Of a stretch of 58,743 nucleotides of DNA, positions 17,064 to 25,486 are shown piece by piece. Made by a program: the position numbers and the translations under genes. Below the pieces are notes generated by a model. It did not search any database and was not told where the DNA came from. It saw nothing but the letters and a program-made list of their open reading frames with translations. The DNA is from an uncultured Rhodospirillaceae bacterium. Its GTDB lineage: Bacteria > Pseudomonadota > Alphaproteobacteria > CAAGCB01 > CAG-977. Numbering within the stretch: position 1 is the stretch's first letter; each line of letters starts with the position of its first letter. Location of the stretch: positions 1 to 58,743 of the forward strand of contig URSF01000012.1 of assembly GCA_900550445.1 (NCBI GenBank). The letters run 5' to 3'.

Positions 17064-18544
17064 AAATCCTGAAACAGTCCGGCACGGTCATCTGGCTGAT
17101 ATTGCTTTATTTAATCCCCGTTTTAATTGTGACGGGACTGCGTTTTAAAGCTTCGCAAATCGACAATAAGACCCTTGATCCCTTATTTACGACCCGCTTT
17201 TATCTGACTGCCGTTATCGCGGATATCGGCTTCGGTTACTATCTGTCGCGTTTATTTTTCCGCTTTTTCAAACCGGCCGTCTGGATATGTTCCTTTGTTT
17301 TCTGGTTTATCGCTTTTGCCTGTCTGATCTCTTTTGTTTTGACGCATAATCTGCCGAATGAAAGCATATTTATTACGGTATTCGATACGACCTGGTTTCA
17401 TACGCTGGACTTTCTGCAGACCATACCTTTTCCCGTATATGTCGGAACGGTGTTTTATTGGGGAATATGGCTGTTTTTGGGAATCATGACAAAAACACCT
17501 GAAACGCGGAAAGGCGACCGTGCATTTTACGCGGGCTTGTTTATTGTTTTTTCTGTTTTTTGCTTTATATCGCAATGGGAAGGCAGCTTTTTTAACAATG
17601 CCGTCAAAGCCCGGATTGTTTATTCCGATTTAAAAAAAGAAATTGCGGCTTTGCTGCAAAATGAAAAACAACCCGCGTTTTATTTGGAATCCCCCGAAAT
17701 TCCCAGAACCGTCATTGTTGTTGTCGGCGAATCCGCCAATCGGCGGGTGTTTTACGATAACCTTTCCGATTTCAAAGAAAAAACAGCCTTTTTGAAAAAC
17801 GCGCCGTTATTATTTGAAAACGCGACAACGCAGAGTGTGTCAACGGCATTTGTTTTGAAAAAAATTCTGCTGCCCGACGATATTTCATTGATTTCGGTTT
17901 ACCGACAAGCCGGTTTCAAGACTTTTTGGTTTTCCAATCACTTCAAAAGCGGAAAGCATGATAATCTGATCTACGCTTTAACGCGCGGGATCGACGACCG
18001 CAGATACTTTAATTACACAAAAGCGGCCGAATCTTACGAATATACCAGCCAACGCTTTGACGATGTTTTATTGTCCCCTTTAGAACAGGCTTTGGCCGAT
18101 CCGTCGCCCAAAAAATTAATTTTTCTGCACCTGTTCGGGTCACATTTTCCATACAACCACCGTTATCCCGACGCCCGGGAAGAATTGATTACGGAACAAT
18201 ATGCGGCTTCCGTGCGTTATACGAACACCGTATTGGCCGAAATTTTAAAACAAGCCGAAAAAAGCGGGCAAAATGTTGCTTTATTATATTTTTCAGATCA
18301 CGGAACGATTCCGGAAAATCCGTTCCAACGTCCCGCGGCGGGGAACGATATGCTGAATGTTCCCCTGTTTTTCTGGTTTTCCGATCAATACCGGCAGCGG
18401 TTCCCCGCGAATACGGCAAAGCTGCCGGTCTGCGATTTACGGCCGGACACATCAAAAATAGCGTTTTTAATAAATTATTTATCGGGTATAAGAATAACAG
18501 AGTTGCCTGTTTCAAACGATATAAAACAGTGCTTTTCAAGATAA
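17060..18544 (+). CDS. EptA-like phosphoethanolamine transferase / sulfatase-fold membrane protein
   Basis: This 494-aa protein has about five N-terminal membrane helices (residues 1-175) and a periplasmic alkaline-phosphatase/sulfatase-fold domain. Visible motifs are 'VIVVVGESANRR' (first metal site), 'ATTQSVST' near the expected Thr nucleophile, 'LHLFGSHFPY' and 'LYFSDHGTIPENP' (second metal cluster). Family members transfer phosphoethanolamine to lipid A or other glycans. The gene lies between def and fmt with a 4-nt overlap to def. The exact acceptor is not predictable. The segment after GESANRR departs from the canonical sequence, so it may belong to a divergent branch. Confidence 0.8.
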   Translation: MKILKQSGTVIWLILLYLIPVLIVTGLRFKASQIDNKTLDPLFTTRFYLTAVIADIGFGYYLSRLFFRFFKPAVWICSFVFWFIAFACLISFVLTHNLPNESIFITVFDTTWFHTLDFLQTIPFPVYVGTVFYWGIWLFLGIMTKTPETRKGDRAFYAGLFIVFSVFCFISQWEGSFFNNAVKARIVYSDLKKEIAALLQNEKQPAFYLESPEIPRTVIVVVGESANRRVFYDNLSDFKEKTAFLKNAPLLFENATTQSVSTAFVLKKILLPDDISLISVYRQAGFKTFWFSNHFKSGKHDNLIYALTRGIDDRRYFNYTKAAESYEYTSQRFDDVLLSPLEQALADPSPKKLIFLHLFGSHFPYNHRYPDAREELITEQYAASVRYTNTVLAEILKQAEKSGQNVALLYFSDHGTIPENPFQRPAAGNDMLNVPLFFWFSDQYRQRFPANTAKLPVCDLRPDTSKIAFLINYLSGIRITELPVSNDIKQCFSR

Positions 18545-18554
18545 GGAAGTGATT

Positions 18555-19478
18555 ATGAAAACCGTTTTTATGGGAACGCCTGATTTCGCGCTGGAGGCTT
18601 TAAAGGCTTTACATTCCAAACACGATGTTGTCTGTGTTTACACTCAGCCGCCGCGTCCCAGCGGCCGCGGTCACAAGCTGACGCCGTCGCCCGTTCAACA
18701 GTATGCCGAAGAACACAACATTCCCGTCCGCTGTCCGCCGACATTTAAACCGCAGGAAGAAAAGGACGCTTTCACCGCTTTGAACGCCGATATCGCGGTT
18801 GTCGCCGCCTACGGATTAATCTTGCCGAAAGCCTGTCTGAACGCCTTTAAATACGGCTGCATCAACATTCACGGCTCTTTGCTGCCGCGCTGGCGCGGCG
18901 CCGCCCCGATTCAACGCGCGATTATGGCCGGGGACAAAGAAACGGGCGTCACGCTGATGCAGATGGACGCCGGCATGGATACCGGCGATATGCTCTTGAC
19001 AAAAAAAATTCCGATCGGGAAAAAAGATACCTCCGGTTCCGTTTTCGACAAAATGGCCGTTCTGGGCGGAGAAGTATTGCTGGAAGGATTGGAATTACTG
19101 GAACAAGGCAGGTTGATCGCGCAGAAACAGCCTCAAAACGGCGTCACTCACGCCGCCAAAGTCGCTAAAGAAGAAGGGCTGCTTTCTTTTGATCTGCCTG
19201 CGGCCGAATTGGACTGCAAAATCCGCGGCTTGCTGCCGTGGCCGGGCGCCTGGTTTTATCATAACGGCGAACGCATTTCCGTTTTGGACGCGGATCCGGT
19301 TGAATTAAACGGTTCTTTTACCCCCGGAACGGTCTGTGAAAATCTGACGATTGCCTGCGGATCCGGCGGACTGAAACTGAATATCCTGCGCCGCGACGGC
19401 AAAAAAGCTCTGCCCGCGGAGGAATTTCTGCGCGGATTTGACCTGCCGGAAGGAACGGTTCTGAATGCCGCGTTATAA
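18555..19478 (+). CDS. fmt: methionyl-tRNA formyltransferase
   Basis: The 307-aa enzyme formylates initiator Met-tRNA using 10-formyl-THF. The conserved 'HGSLLPRWRGAAPIQRA' (about 106-122) and 'MDAGMDTGDML' are present, followed by the C-terminal OB-like domain. The ATG at 18555 was chosen over the GTG at 18549 because AAGGAAG is well spaced from it. The end overlaps truA by 14 nt. Confidence 0.95.
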   Translation: MKTVFMGTPDFALEALKALHSKHDVVCVYTQPPRPSGRGHKLTPSPVQQYAEEHNIPVRCPPTFKPQEEKDAFTALNADIAVVAAYGLILPKACLNAFKYGCINIHGSLLPRWRGAAPIQRAIMAGDKETGVTLMQMDAGMDTGDMLLTKKIPIGKKDTSGSVFDKMAVLGGEVLLEGLELLEQGRLIAQKQPQNGVTHAAKVAKEEGLLSFDLPAAELDCKIRGLLPWPGAWFYHNGERISVLDADPVELNGSFTPGTVCENLTIACGSGGLKLNILRRDGKKALPAEEFLRGFDLPEGTVLNAAL

Positions 19479-20202
19479 GATCATCATCGAATACGACGGC
19501 ACAAATTATTCCGGCTGGCAGCAGCAAAACAAAGCGCCGTCAATTCAGGAAGAACTGCAAAAAGCCGCTTTCCGTTTTTTAAAAGAAGACGTTCTGATTA
19601 CCGGCGCGGGTCGGACGGACGCCGGCGTGCATGCTTTGGGACAGGTCGCGCATTTTGACGCCTCGAAAACAATTGATCCGTTTCGTTTATGCCAGGCTTT
19701 TAACGCGCATCTGCGTCCGCAGCCGATTTCCGTTTTAAAAGCAGAGCCGGTCAACGACACGTTTCACGCCCGGTTTGACGCCAAAAAACGATTTTATGTT
19801 TACAAAATCCTGAACCGCCGATCACGTCCCGCTCTTTATGAAAACCGCGTCTGGTGGGTGCATCAGCCGCTGGACGAAGCAGCAATGGCCGATGCGGCGC
19901 AGGTATTGATCGGCAGACATGATTTCACAACTTTCCGCGCCGCGGCCTGTCAAGCCAAATCGCCCGTTAAAACGTTGGACGAAATCAGAATCGAACGTTA
20001 CGGGGAATTTATTTTTCTGTATTTTTCCGCTCGTTCTTTTCTGCATCATCAGGTACGCAACATTGTCGGCACGCTGAAACTGGTCGGCGAAGGCCGGTGG
20101 TCAAGACAAAACGTCATTGACGCTCTGGAAGCCAAAGACCGCAAGGCCGGCGGGCCGACTGCGGCGGCGGAAGGCCTTTATTTTGAAAAAGTTCTTTATT
20201 GA
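19465..20202 (+). CDS. truA: tRNA pseudouridine38-40 synthase
   Basis: The 245-aa TruA isomerises uridines 38-40 of the anticodon arm. The catalytic aspartate is Asp52 in 'GAGRTDAGVHALGQVAHF'. Further family blocks are 'FDAKKRFYVYKIL' and 'RSFLHHQVRNIVGTL'. Length is usual. The start lies inside the fmt 3' end, indicating co-translation, and fmt-truA neighbourhood is common in alphaproteobacteria. Confidence 0.96.
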   Translation: MPRYKIIIEYDGTNYSGWQQQNKAPSIQEELQKAAFRFLKEDVLITGAGRTDAGVHALGQVAHFDASKTIDPFRLCQAFNAHLRPQPISVLKAEPVNDTFHARFDAKKRFYVYKILNRRSRPALYENRVWWVHQPLDEAAMADAAQVLIGRHDFTTFRAAACQAKSPVKTLDEIRIERYGEFIFLYFSARSFLHHQVRNIVGTLKLVGEGRWSRQNVIDALEAKDRKAGGPTAAAEGLYFEKVLY

Positions 20203-20275
20203 TAACATTTTTAATGATTTTTTCCCGAAATATTCATATCCTTAAATAAAGCTTCCCTTTCATAAAGGTTCCGTC

Positions 20276-20968
20276 ATGGATCTGATTTCTTTTTTAAATC
20301 AACGCAAAGCTTTCACCGACGTCGGCGACGCGAACGGCTTGGCCGCGCTGGAAACGGAAGCGGCGGATATCGTCAGGCAGTTTCTGGAAGGAACTTACGC
20401 GGCGGAAACGGAAACTTCGCCGTTGTTCTATTCGTTTTTCAGAACATTTGCCCAGACACAAAATAAAGATCTGAAATCAGACTGCGAACAGGCGGTCGAA
20501 AAACTGCAGCCCATGCTTGACGAATTTGACGCGGAACACAGCCTGACGCATTTAGACGAGCTGAATCAAAACGTTATTGAATACAATCTGGCGCAGCTGG
20601 CCGTTTTTGAACGCTTAAATCCCTTTGAAAAAGAAAAAAACAACCAACTGAAATTCCCGGCTTTTGCCGATTTGCTGCGGCTGACGGACCAAATTGAAAT
20701 TACGGGTTCCGATGAAAACGCTCACGCCCGGTTTGTCGAAACCCTGACGGACGCTTCAAAACTGCAGGCTTTTATGACGCTCAGCCTGTCCGGGGAAAAA
20801 ATCACCCGGGACATTTATCTGTCAACCCTGCGCGGCAATATGGAAAACAATCTGGTTTTAATGTTCGCCGCCGACCGGATTCCCGCCGAAACGCCGATCA
20901 ATGAAAAAACGATTGCCGTGTTACAGGCAGAATATCAAAAATTATTAGACGCGCTGAACCGAGGATAA
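20276..20968 (+). CDS. hypothetical helical protein, first of a pair
   Basis: A 230-aa acidic, almost entirely helical protein was not recognised. It has no signal peptide or membrane segment; Leu/Glu/Gln-rich helices predominate. The ATG follows AAAGGTT. It is 4 nt upstream of another unrecognised gene, so the two probably act together. Codon use resembles the surrounding core genes, giving no sign of recent transfer. Confidence 0.7.
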   Translation: MDLISFLNQRKAFTDVGDANGLAALETEAADIVRQFLEGTYAAETETSPLFYSFFRTFAQTQNKDLKSDCEQAVEKLQPMLDEFDAEHSLTHLDELNQNVIEYNLAQLAVFERLNPFEKEKNNQLKFPAFADLLRLTDQIEITGSDENAHARFVETLTDASKLQAFMTLSLSGEKITRDIYLSTLRGNMENNLVLMFAADRIPAETPINEKTIAVLQAEYQKLLDALNRG

Positions 20969-20972
20969 AAAA

Positions 20973-21926
20973 ATGGCCGTGCTTTCCTTAAAACAACAAA
21001 CCATAGAAAACTTCGCCGCCAACGCGACGCAGCAGGCAATGATGGTTCACCGCAGGGTAAACCAGAAAAAAAACGGCGCTATCGAATCCGTCCCTCTTTT
21101 AAAAAAAATGAAAGAAAAGATTACGGGATTTGATCAGGAAATGACCAAAAGACTCGGCAAAAATTATACAAAAGTACGCAACATTGCCATCGGCGTCGGA
21201 AAGTTTTACGTCGCCGGCCAGTTCGGCGGCCCCGGTATCATTGCATTAGGGGCGATCAACGCGGCCAAAGCCGTTAAACCGTTATTAAAGCACGCCGAAG
21301 AACAACGGCAGGCCGGCAAAGTTTCGGGCTTGTTTGACTATATATCCAAAAATCGCAAAGAAGCGGCAAAAGCGTTGACTTCGGCATCTTTGGGCGCCGG
21401 CGCCGTTGTATTCGGGCTGTCCGGCATGCTGAACGCGAAATTCGCCACCCGCGCGGCGGCAACCGCTTTGGTCGTCGCTCCTGAAATGAAAGCGTTAAAA
21501 GGAACGGTTCAGGATATCGTCAGCGGTAAAAAAACGGCGAAACAGGCTTTTAACGATTTGGGACGCGATATTTTAACCGTCGGAATCAGCGCGGCTTCTT
21601 TTATTGCTGGTAATTACGCGTATCTTGCGGAACACGGCGGCATTAACGCCGGAACAGAAACGCATACGCATGCGGGAACCGGAATGGGAACGGAAGCGAA
21701 CGCCGGAACGGAAACTGGTCATACGGGCGGCGTGTCTGTCGGAGTAAAGGGCGCAGACAAAAAAGCCGCTGCAGGCGCGCCGACCGCCAAAACGGAACAA
21801 ACCGGCTCAAAAGAAAAATCCCTGCAAAAAACTTTAACGCAAATAAACGGGGAAAATGATCGGCAGCCGGTTTCCCGCGCCGCCGGCCGTTCTCCTGCGT
21901 TATTAAAAGGACAAAGGGAAATCTAA
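20973..21926 (+). CDS. hypothetical protein with hydrophobic helices and a Gly/Thr/His-rich segment
   Basis: This 317-aa protein was not recognised. A basic N-terminal third is followed by Gly/Ala-rich hydrophobic stretches around residues 68-100, 135-170 and 200-220 that could insert into a membrane. A low-complexity segment (about 224-252) of alternating Gly, Thr, His, Ala and Glu comes next, then a polar tail. It is paired with the gene just upstream. Its last bases overlap the convergent sulP gene by 4 nt. Confidence 0.65.
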   Translation: MAVLSLKQQTIENFAANATQQAMMVHRRVNQKKNGAIESVPLLKKMKEKITGFDQEMTKRLGKNYTKVRNIAIGVGKFYVAGQFGGPGIIALGAINAAKAVKPLLKHAEEQRQAGKVSGLFDYISKNRKEAAKALTSASLGAGAVVFGLSGMLNAKFATRAAATALVVAPEMKALKGTVQDIVSGKKTAKQAFNDLGRDILTVGISAASFIAGNYAYLAEHGGINAGTETHTHAGTGMGTEANAGTETGHTGGVSVGVKGADKKAAAGAPTAKTEQTGSKEKSLQKTLTQINGENDRQPVSRAAGRSPALLKGQREI

Positions 21927-23731
21927 GCCTGATCGGCGGCTTTTTTTTCTTCATCGTCAAGCAGCCGCTGCGCCAGCGCCTGTCTGAACCGGGCGGCCCA
22001 AGCGACCGTCGTATTCAGCCGGCTTTGAACAATTTCCCATTTCAATACCTTGCGCGGCTGGTCTTTAGCGTTGCTGACAATGATCTTTGTTCCGCGCAAA
22101 CGGCATTTTTTAATAAAATCCACCAGAATATTAACGGCCGTCGCGTCCATCATCGGCACAGATCCCATACGCAAAATAACTATTTCCGGCGGATTGGGCA
22201 GCGTATCAAAAAAATCGGTCAACCTTGACGCAGCGCCGAAAAACAACGGGCCGCTGATACGAAAAGCGACAACACCTTCGGGCAGATTGCCGACAAAATC
22301 CGTTGAAGACAACATTTCATGTTTATGTTCGTCCGTCAGCTGCAAATTGCTTTCAACGGCGAAATTAATCGACATGCGGTGCATAAAAATCAGACTGGCC
22401 ATAACGACGCCGACTTCTATCGCCGTATTCAAATCAACAAATACCGTCAATAGAAACGTCACGATCATTGTCAACCGGTCGCCCATCTGCGCGGAAAGCA
22501 GCAGGCGGATTTTATCAAAACCGCTCATATTCCAGGCGACGATCACCAACACGGCGGCCAGTCCGGCCAAAGGCACATAAGACGCAAGCGGCGCCAGAAA
22601 AACCATGAACAACAGCAAAACGGCCGCATGGATCATACCTGCAACGGGCGAATAAGCGCCGGCGCGAATATTTGTCGCCGTCCGCGCGATCGCGCCGGTC
22701 GCGGGAATCCTGCCGAATAAAACGGACACAACATTTGCCGTGCCTTCCGCAACCAATTCACAGTTTGACAAATGGCGGTCCCCCGTCATACCGTCCGCCA
22801 CGACTGCGGATAACAAAGATTCAATACCGGCCAGAAAAGCTATTGTAAAAGCGCTGGGAAACAGCAGAACGATTTCCTCCCAGGAAAACGAAGGCAGAGA
22901 AGGCACCGGCAGACCGTCCGGAATTCCTCCGAACTTTGATCCGATCGTATCGACCGGCAGATCAAAGAAAAACACGGCCAGCGCTCCGATTACGACGCCG
23001 ATCAGAAAATTCGGCAGCCGCGGCGCGAACCGGCGCAGCAGCAGCATAACGGCCAATGTCGCAAAAGAAATAACGGTCGCCGAAAGGTCAAACGTGTTTT
23101 TAAAAATAAAAAACGTTTTCCATTTTTCAATGATTTCCGCGGGAACGACGGCGATCTGCAGACCGAACAAATCCTTGATCTGACTGGAAAAGATAATTAC
23201 GGCGATACCGGCGGTAAACCCTGTCACAACGGGATAGGGGATATATTTAATCAATGCTCCCAATCTGAAAAACCCGGCCAAAATCAGCATAAGGCCCGCC
23301 ATAATCGTCGCCAAAGCCAGTCCGTTGTAACCGTAAGCGGCAATAATGTTAAAAATAACGACGACAAAAGCCCCCGTCGGCCCGCCGATCTGAAAACGGC
23401 TGCCGCCCAAAAACGAAATCAGGAATCCGGCGACGATTGCCGTGAACAATCCCCGGTCCGGAGTCGTTCCGGACGCGATGGCCAAAGCCATGGATAACGG
23501 CAGAGCGACAATCGCCACGGTAATGCCGGCGGTTAAGTCGCGTCTGAACTCGCCAACGGTATACGCTTCCTTAAAAACGCGGAAAAACTTGGGAACAAAG
23601 CCCTGGAAATATAACAGGCAGGCTGCGGCTGAACCGAAGCCATTTTTCTCTTGAAATAAATTGCATGGGAGTAACGTCCGGCTGAATGTTTTTTTCGCGC
23701 GGAACGTATTCTTTTTAAAAGAAAAATACAA
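21923..23731 (-). CDS. SulP-family anion transporter with STAS domain
   Basis: A protein of up to 602 aa has the SulP transmembrane core, including 'RRDLTAGITVAIVALPLSMALAIASG' near the start of the conserved region, 'FQIGGPTGAFVVV' and 'PATGAIARTATNIRAGA'. A C-terminal STAS domain contains 'LFFGAASRLTDFFDTL' and 'MMDATAVNILVDF'. SulP proteins carry sulfate, bicarbonate or dicarboxylates; the substrate cannot be told. The start is doubtful. Position 23731 is a TTG without a visible Shine-Dalgarno site, and the first ~45 residues do not resemble the family, whose members start near 'FVPKFF'. No in-frame ATG exists there. Confidence 0.85.
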   Translation of the reverse strand: MYFSFKKNTFRAKKTFSRTLLPCNLFQEKNGFGSAAACLLYFQGFVPKFFRVFKEAYTVGEFRRDLTAGITVAIVALPLSMALAIASGTTPDRGLFTAIVAGFLISFLGGSRFQIGGPTGAFVVVIFNIIAAYGYNGLALATIMAGLMLILAGFFRLGALIKYIPYPVVTGFTAGIAVIIFSSQIKDLFGLQIAVVPAEIIEKWKTFFIFKNTFDLSATVISFATLAVMLLLRRFAPRLPNFLIGVVIGALAVFFFDLPVDTIGSKFGGIPDGLPVPSLPSFSWEEIVLLFPSAFTIAFLAGIESLLSAVVADGMTGDRHLSNCELVAEGTANVVSVLFGRIPATGAIARTATNIRAGAYSPVAGMIHAAVLLLFMVFLAPLASYVPLAGLAAVLVIVAWNMSGFDKIRLLLSAQMGDRLTMIVTFLLTVFVDLNTAIEVGVVMASLIFMHRMSINFAVESNLQLTDEHKHEMLSSTDFVGNLPEGVVAFRISGPLFFGAASRLTDFFDTLPNPPEIVILRMGSVPMMDATAVNILVDFIKKCRLRGTKIIVSNAKDQPRKVLKWEIVQSRLNTTVAWAARFRQALAQRLLDDEEKKAADQA

Positions 23732-23749
23732 GAATAATTTATTTATTTT

Positions 23750-25486
23750 TTAAACGGCGAACTGACTGTTGTACAAATCGGCGTAAAAACCGTTCTTTGC
23801 CAGTAATTCTTCGTGTTTTCCCTGTTCGATAATCCGTCCCGAATCCATGACCAGAATCAAATCCGCCTTTCGGATTGTCGATAACCGGTGCGCGACGACA
23901 AAACTGGTGCGTCCGCGCATCATTTCATCAAACGCTTTCTGCACATGAATTTCCGTGCGCGTATCAATCGAGCTGGTCGCTTCGTCCAAAATCAGCATGG
24001 GCGGCAAAGAAAGCATGGCGCGCGCAATGCACAGCAGCTGTTTCTGCCCCTGAGAAAGATTGCCGCCGTCTTCGGCTATCTGCGTGTCATACCCGTCGGG
24101 CAGGCGCTTAATAAAGCCGTCGGCATGCGCGGCGACCGCGGCGCTGACAATTTCATAATCCGACGCGTTCGGCCGGCCGTAAGCAATATTATCGCGCACG
24201 GACCCGGCTTTCAGCCACGTATCCTGCAAAACCATGCCGAACGACGCGCGCAGACTGTCGCGCGTTAAATTTCCGATTTCCCGGCCGCTGACAACGATGC
24301 GCCCCGCATTAACGTCGTAAAAACGCATCAAAAGGTTAATCAGCGTTGTTTTGCCGCAGCCCGTCCGCCCGACAACGGCTATTTTTTGCCCCGGACAAAC
24401 AGATAAGTTTAAATCCTCGATTAATTTAATTTCCGGCGTATAAGAAAAAGAAACATGATCCAAAACAACCGAACCGTCCGCATGCGCCAATACGGCGGCG
24501 TTCGGCAAATCCGGCGTTTCCGGTTCGGCGTCAATAATTTCAAACAGCCTTTTGGCCGAAGCCAGCGCGCTTTGCAATTCGGCAATGACTCCCGAAATCT
24601 CGTTAAACGGTTTTGTATACTGATTGGCGTAACTTAAAAAACAAGACAGCTGCCCGATGCTTAACGCGCCGGCAACGACCGTCAGCGCTCCGACAATGCC
24701 GACCAACGTATAAACAACGCCGTTGACAAAGCGTGTGCACGGATTAGTGACGGAAGAAAAGAACAAAGCTTTTATTCCGCAAACACGCAGGCGTTCGTTA
24801 ATTTCCTCAAACTGCCGGATCGCCTCCGGTTCGCGTCCGAACGCTTTAACAACCTTCATGTTTCCGACGGTTTCTTCGATCATCGCGGTCATTTCGCCGC
24901 GCGTTTCCGATTGCCGTTTAAATAAATTAAATGTCCGTTTGGCAATAAAATCGGCAACGAACAAAGACAACGGCGTAACGAAAACAACCAGCAGCGTAAT
25001 TTTAACATTGATTGCCAGCATAAATCCGATTGTTCCGAAAATGGTCACTATGCCCGTAAACAACTGCGTAAAGCCCATCAAAAGGCCGTCGGCAACCTGT
25101 TCGGCGTCAACGATAACACGGCTGAGAATATCGCCGTGCGCATTGGAATCAATAAAGCGCAGCGGGACTTTTTGCAGTCGTTCAAAGGCTTTGACACGAA
25201 TATCGCGCACCGTCAGATAAGTGATTTTGTTTGTGCACAACCCCATCAGCCACTGACTGAACGATGTTGCCGCAACGACCATACCCAGCGTTGTCAAAAC
25301 GGATTTTAACGTACCGAAATCAACCTGTCCTTTGCCGACGACCGAATCAACCGCCCGTCCCGTCAGCACCGGCGCGTACAATGTCAGCGACACGCTGACA
25401 ATCGCCAAAACCAGCGCTGAAACCAGATAAATCAGATACGGGCGCGTAAAAGAAAGCAGACGTTTCAGCAAACTTTGTTTTCGCAT
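23750..25486 (-). CDS. ABC exporter subunit with canonical ATPase (half of heterodimer)
   Basis: This 578-aa half-transporter has six membrane helices followed by an ATPase with Walker A 'GRTGCGKTT', signature 'LSQGQKQLLCIARA', Walker B 'MLILDEATSSID' (catalytic Glu present) and H-loop 'VVAHRLST'. The ATG at 25486 was chosen over an upstream TTG at 25540; it overlaps the stop of the preceding ABC gene by one base. Together they form a heterodimeric exporter of the type that pumps drugs, lipids or peptides. The substrate is unknown. Confidence 0.9.
   Translation of the reverse strand: MRKQSLLKRLLSFTRPYLIYLVSALVLAIVSVSLTLYAPVLTGRAVDSVVGKGQVDFGTLKSVLTTLGMVVAATSFSQWLMGLCTNKITYLTVRDIRVKAFERLQKVPLRFIDSNAHGDILSRVIVDAEQVADGLLMGFTQLFTGIVTIFGTIGFMLAINVKITLLVVFVTPLSLFVADFIAKRTFNLFKRQSETRGEMTAMIEETVGNMKVVKAFGREPEAIRQFEEINERLRVCGIKALFFSSVTNPCTRFVNGVVYTLVGIVGALTVVAGALSIGQLSCFLSYANQYTKPFNEISGVIAELQSALASAKRLFEIIDAEPETPDLPNAAVLAHADGSVVLDHVSFSYTPEIKLIEDLNLSVCPGQKIAVVGRTGCGKTTLINLLMRFYDVNAGRIVVSGREIGNLTRDSLRASFGMVLQDTWLKAGSVRDNIAYGRPNASDYEIVSAAVAAHADGFIKRLPDGYDTQIAEDGGNLSQGQKQLLCIARAMLSLPPMLILDEATSSIDTRTEIHVQKAFDEMMRGRTSFVVAHRLSTIRKADLILVMDSGRIIEQGKHEELLAKNGFYADLYNSQFAV

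Noticed and set aside
21927..21950. Terminator between the hypothetical gene and sulP
   Set aside because: There is a T run after a 4-bp stem, but it lies within the sulP coding region and the stem is too short to call.
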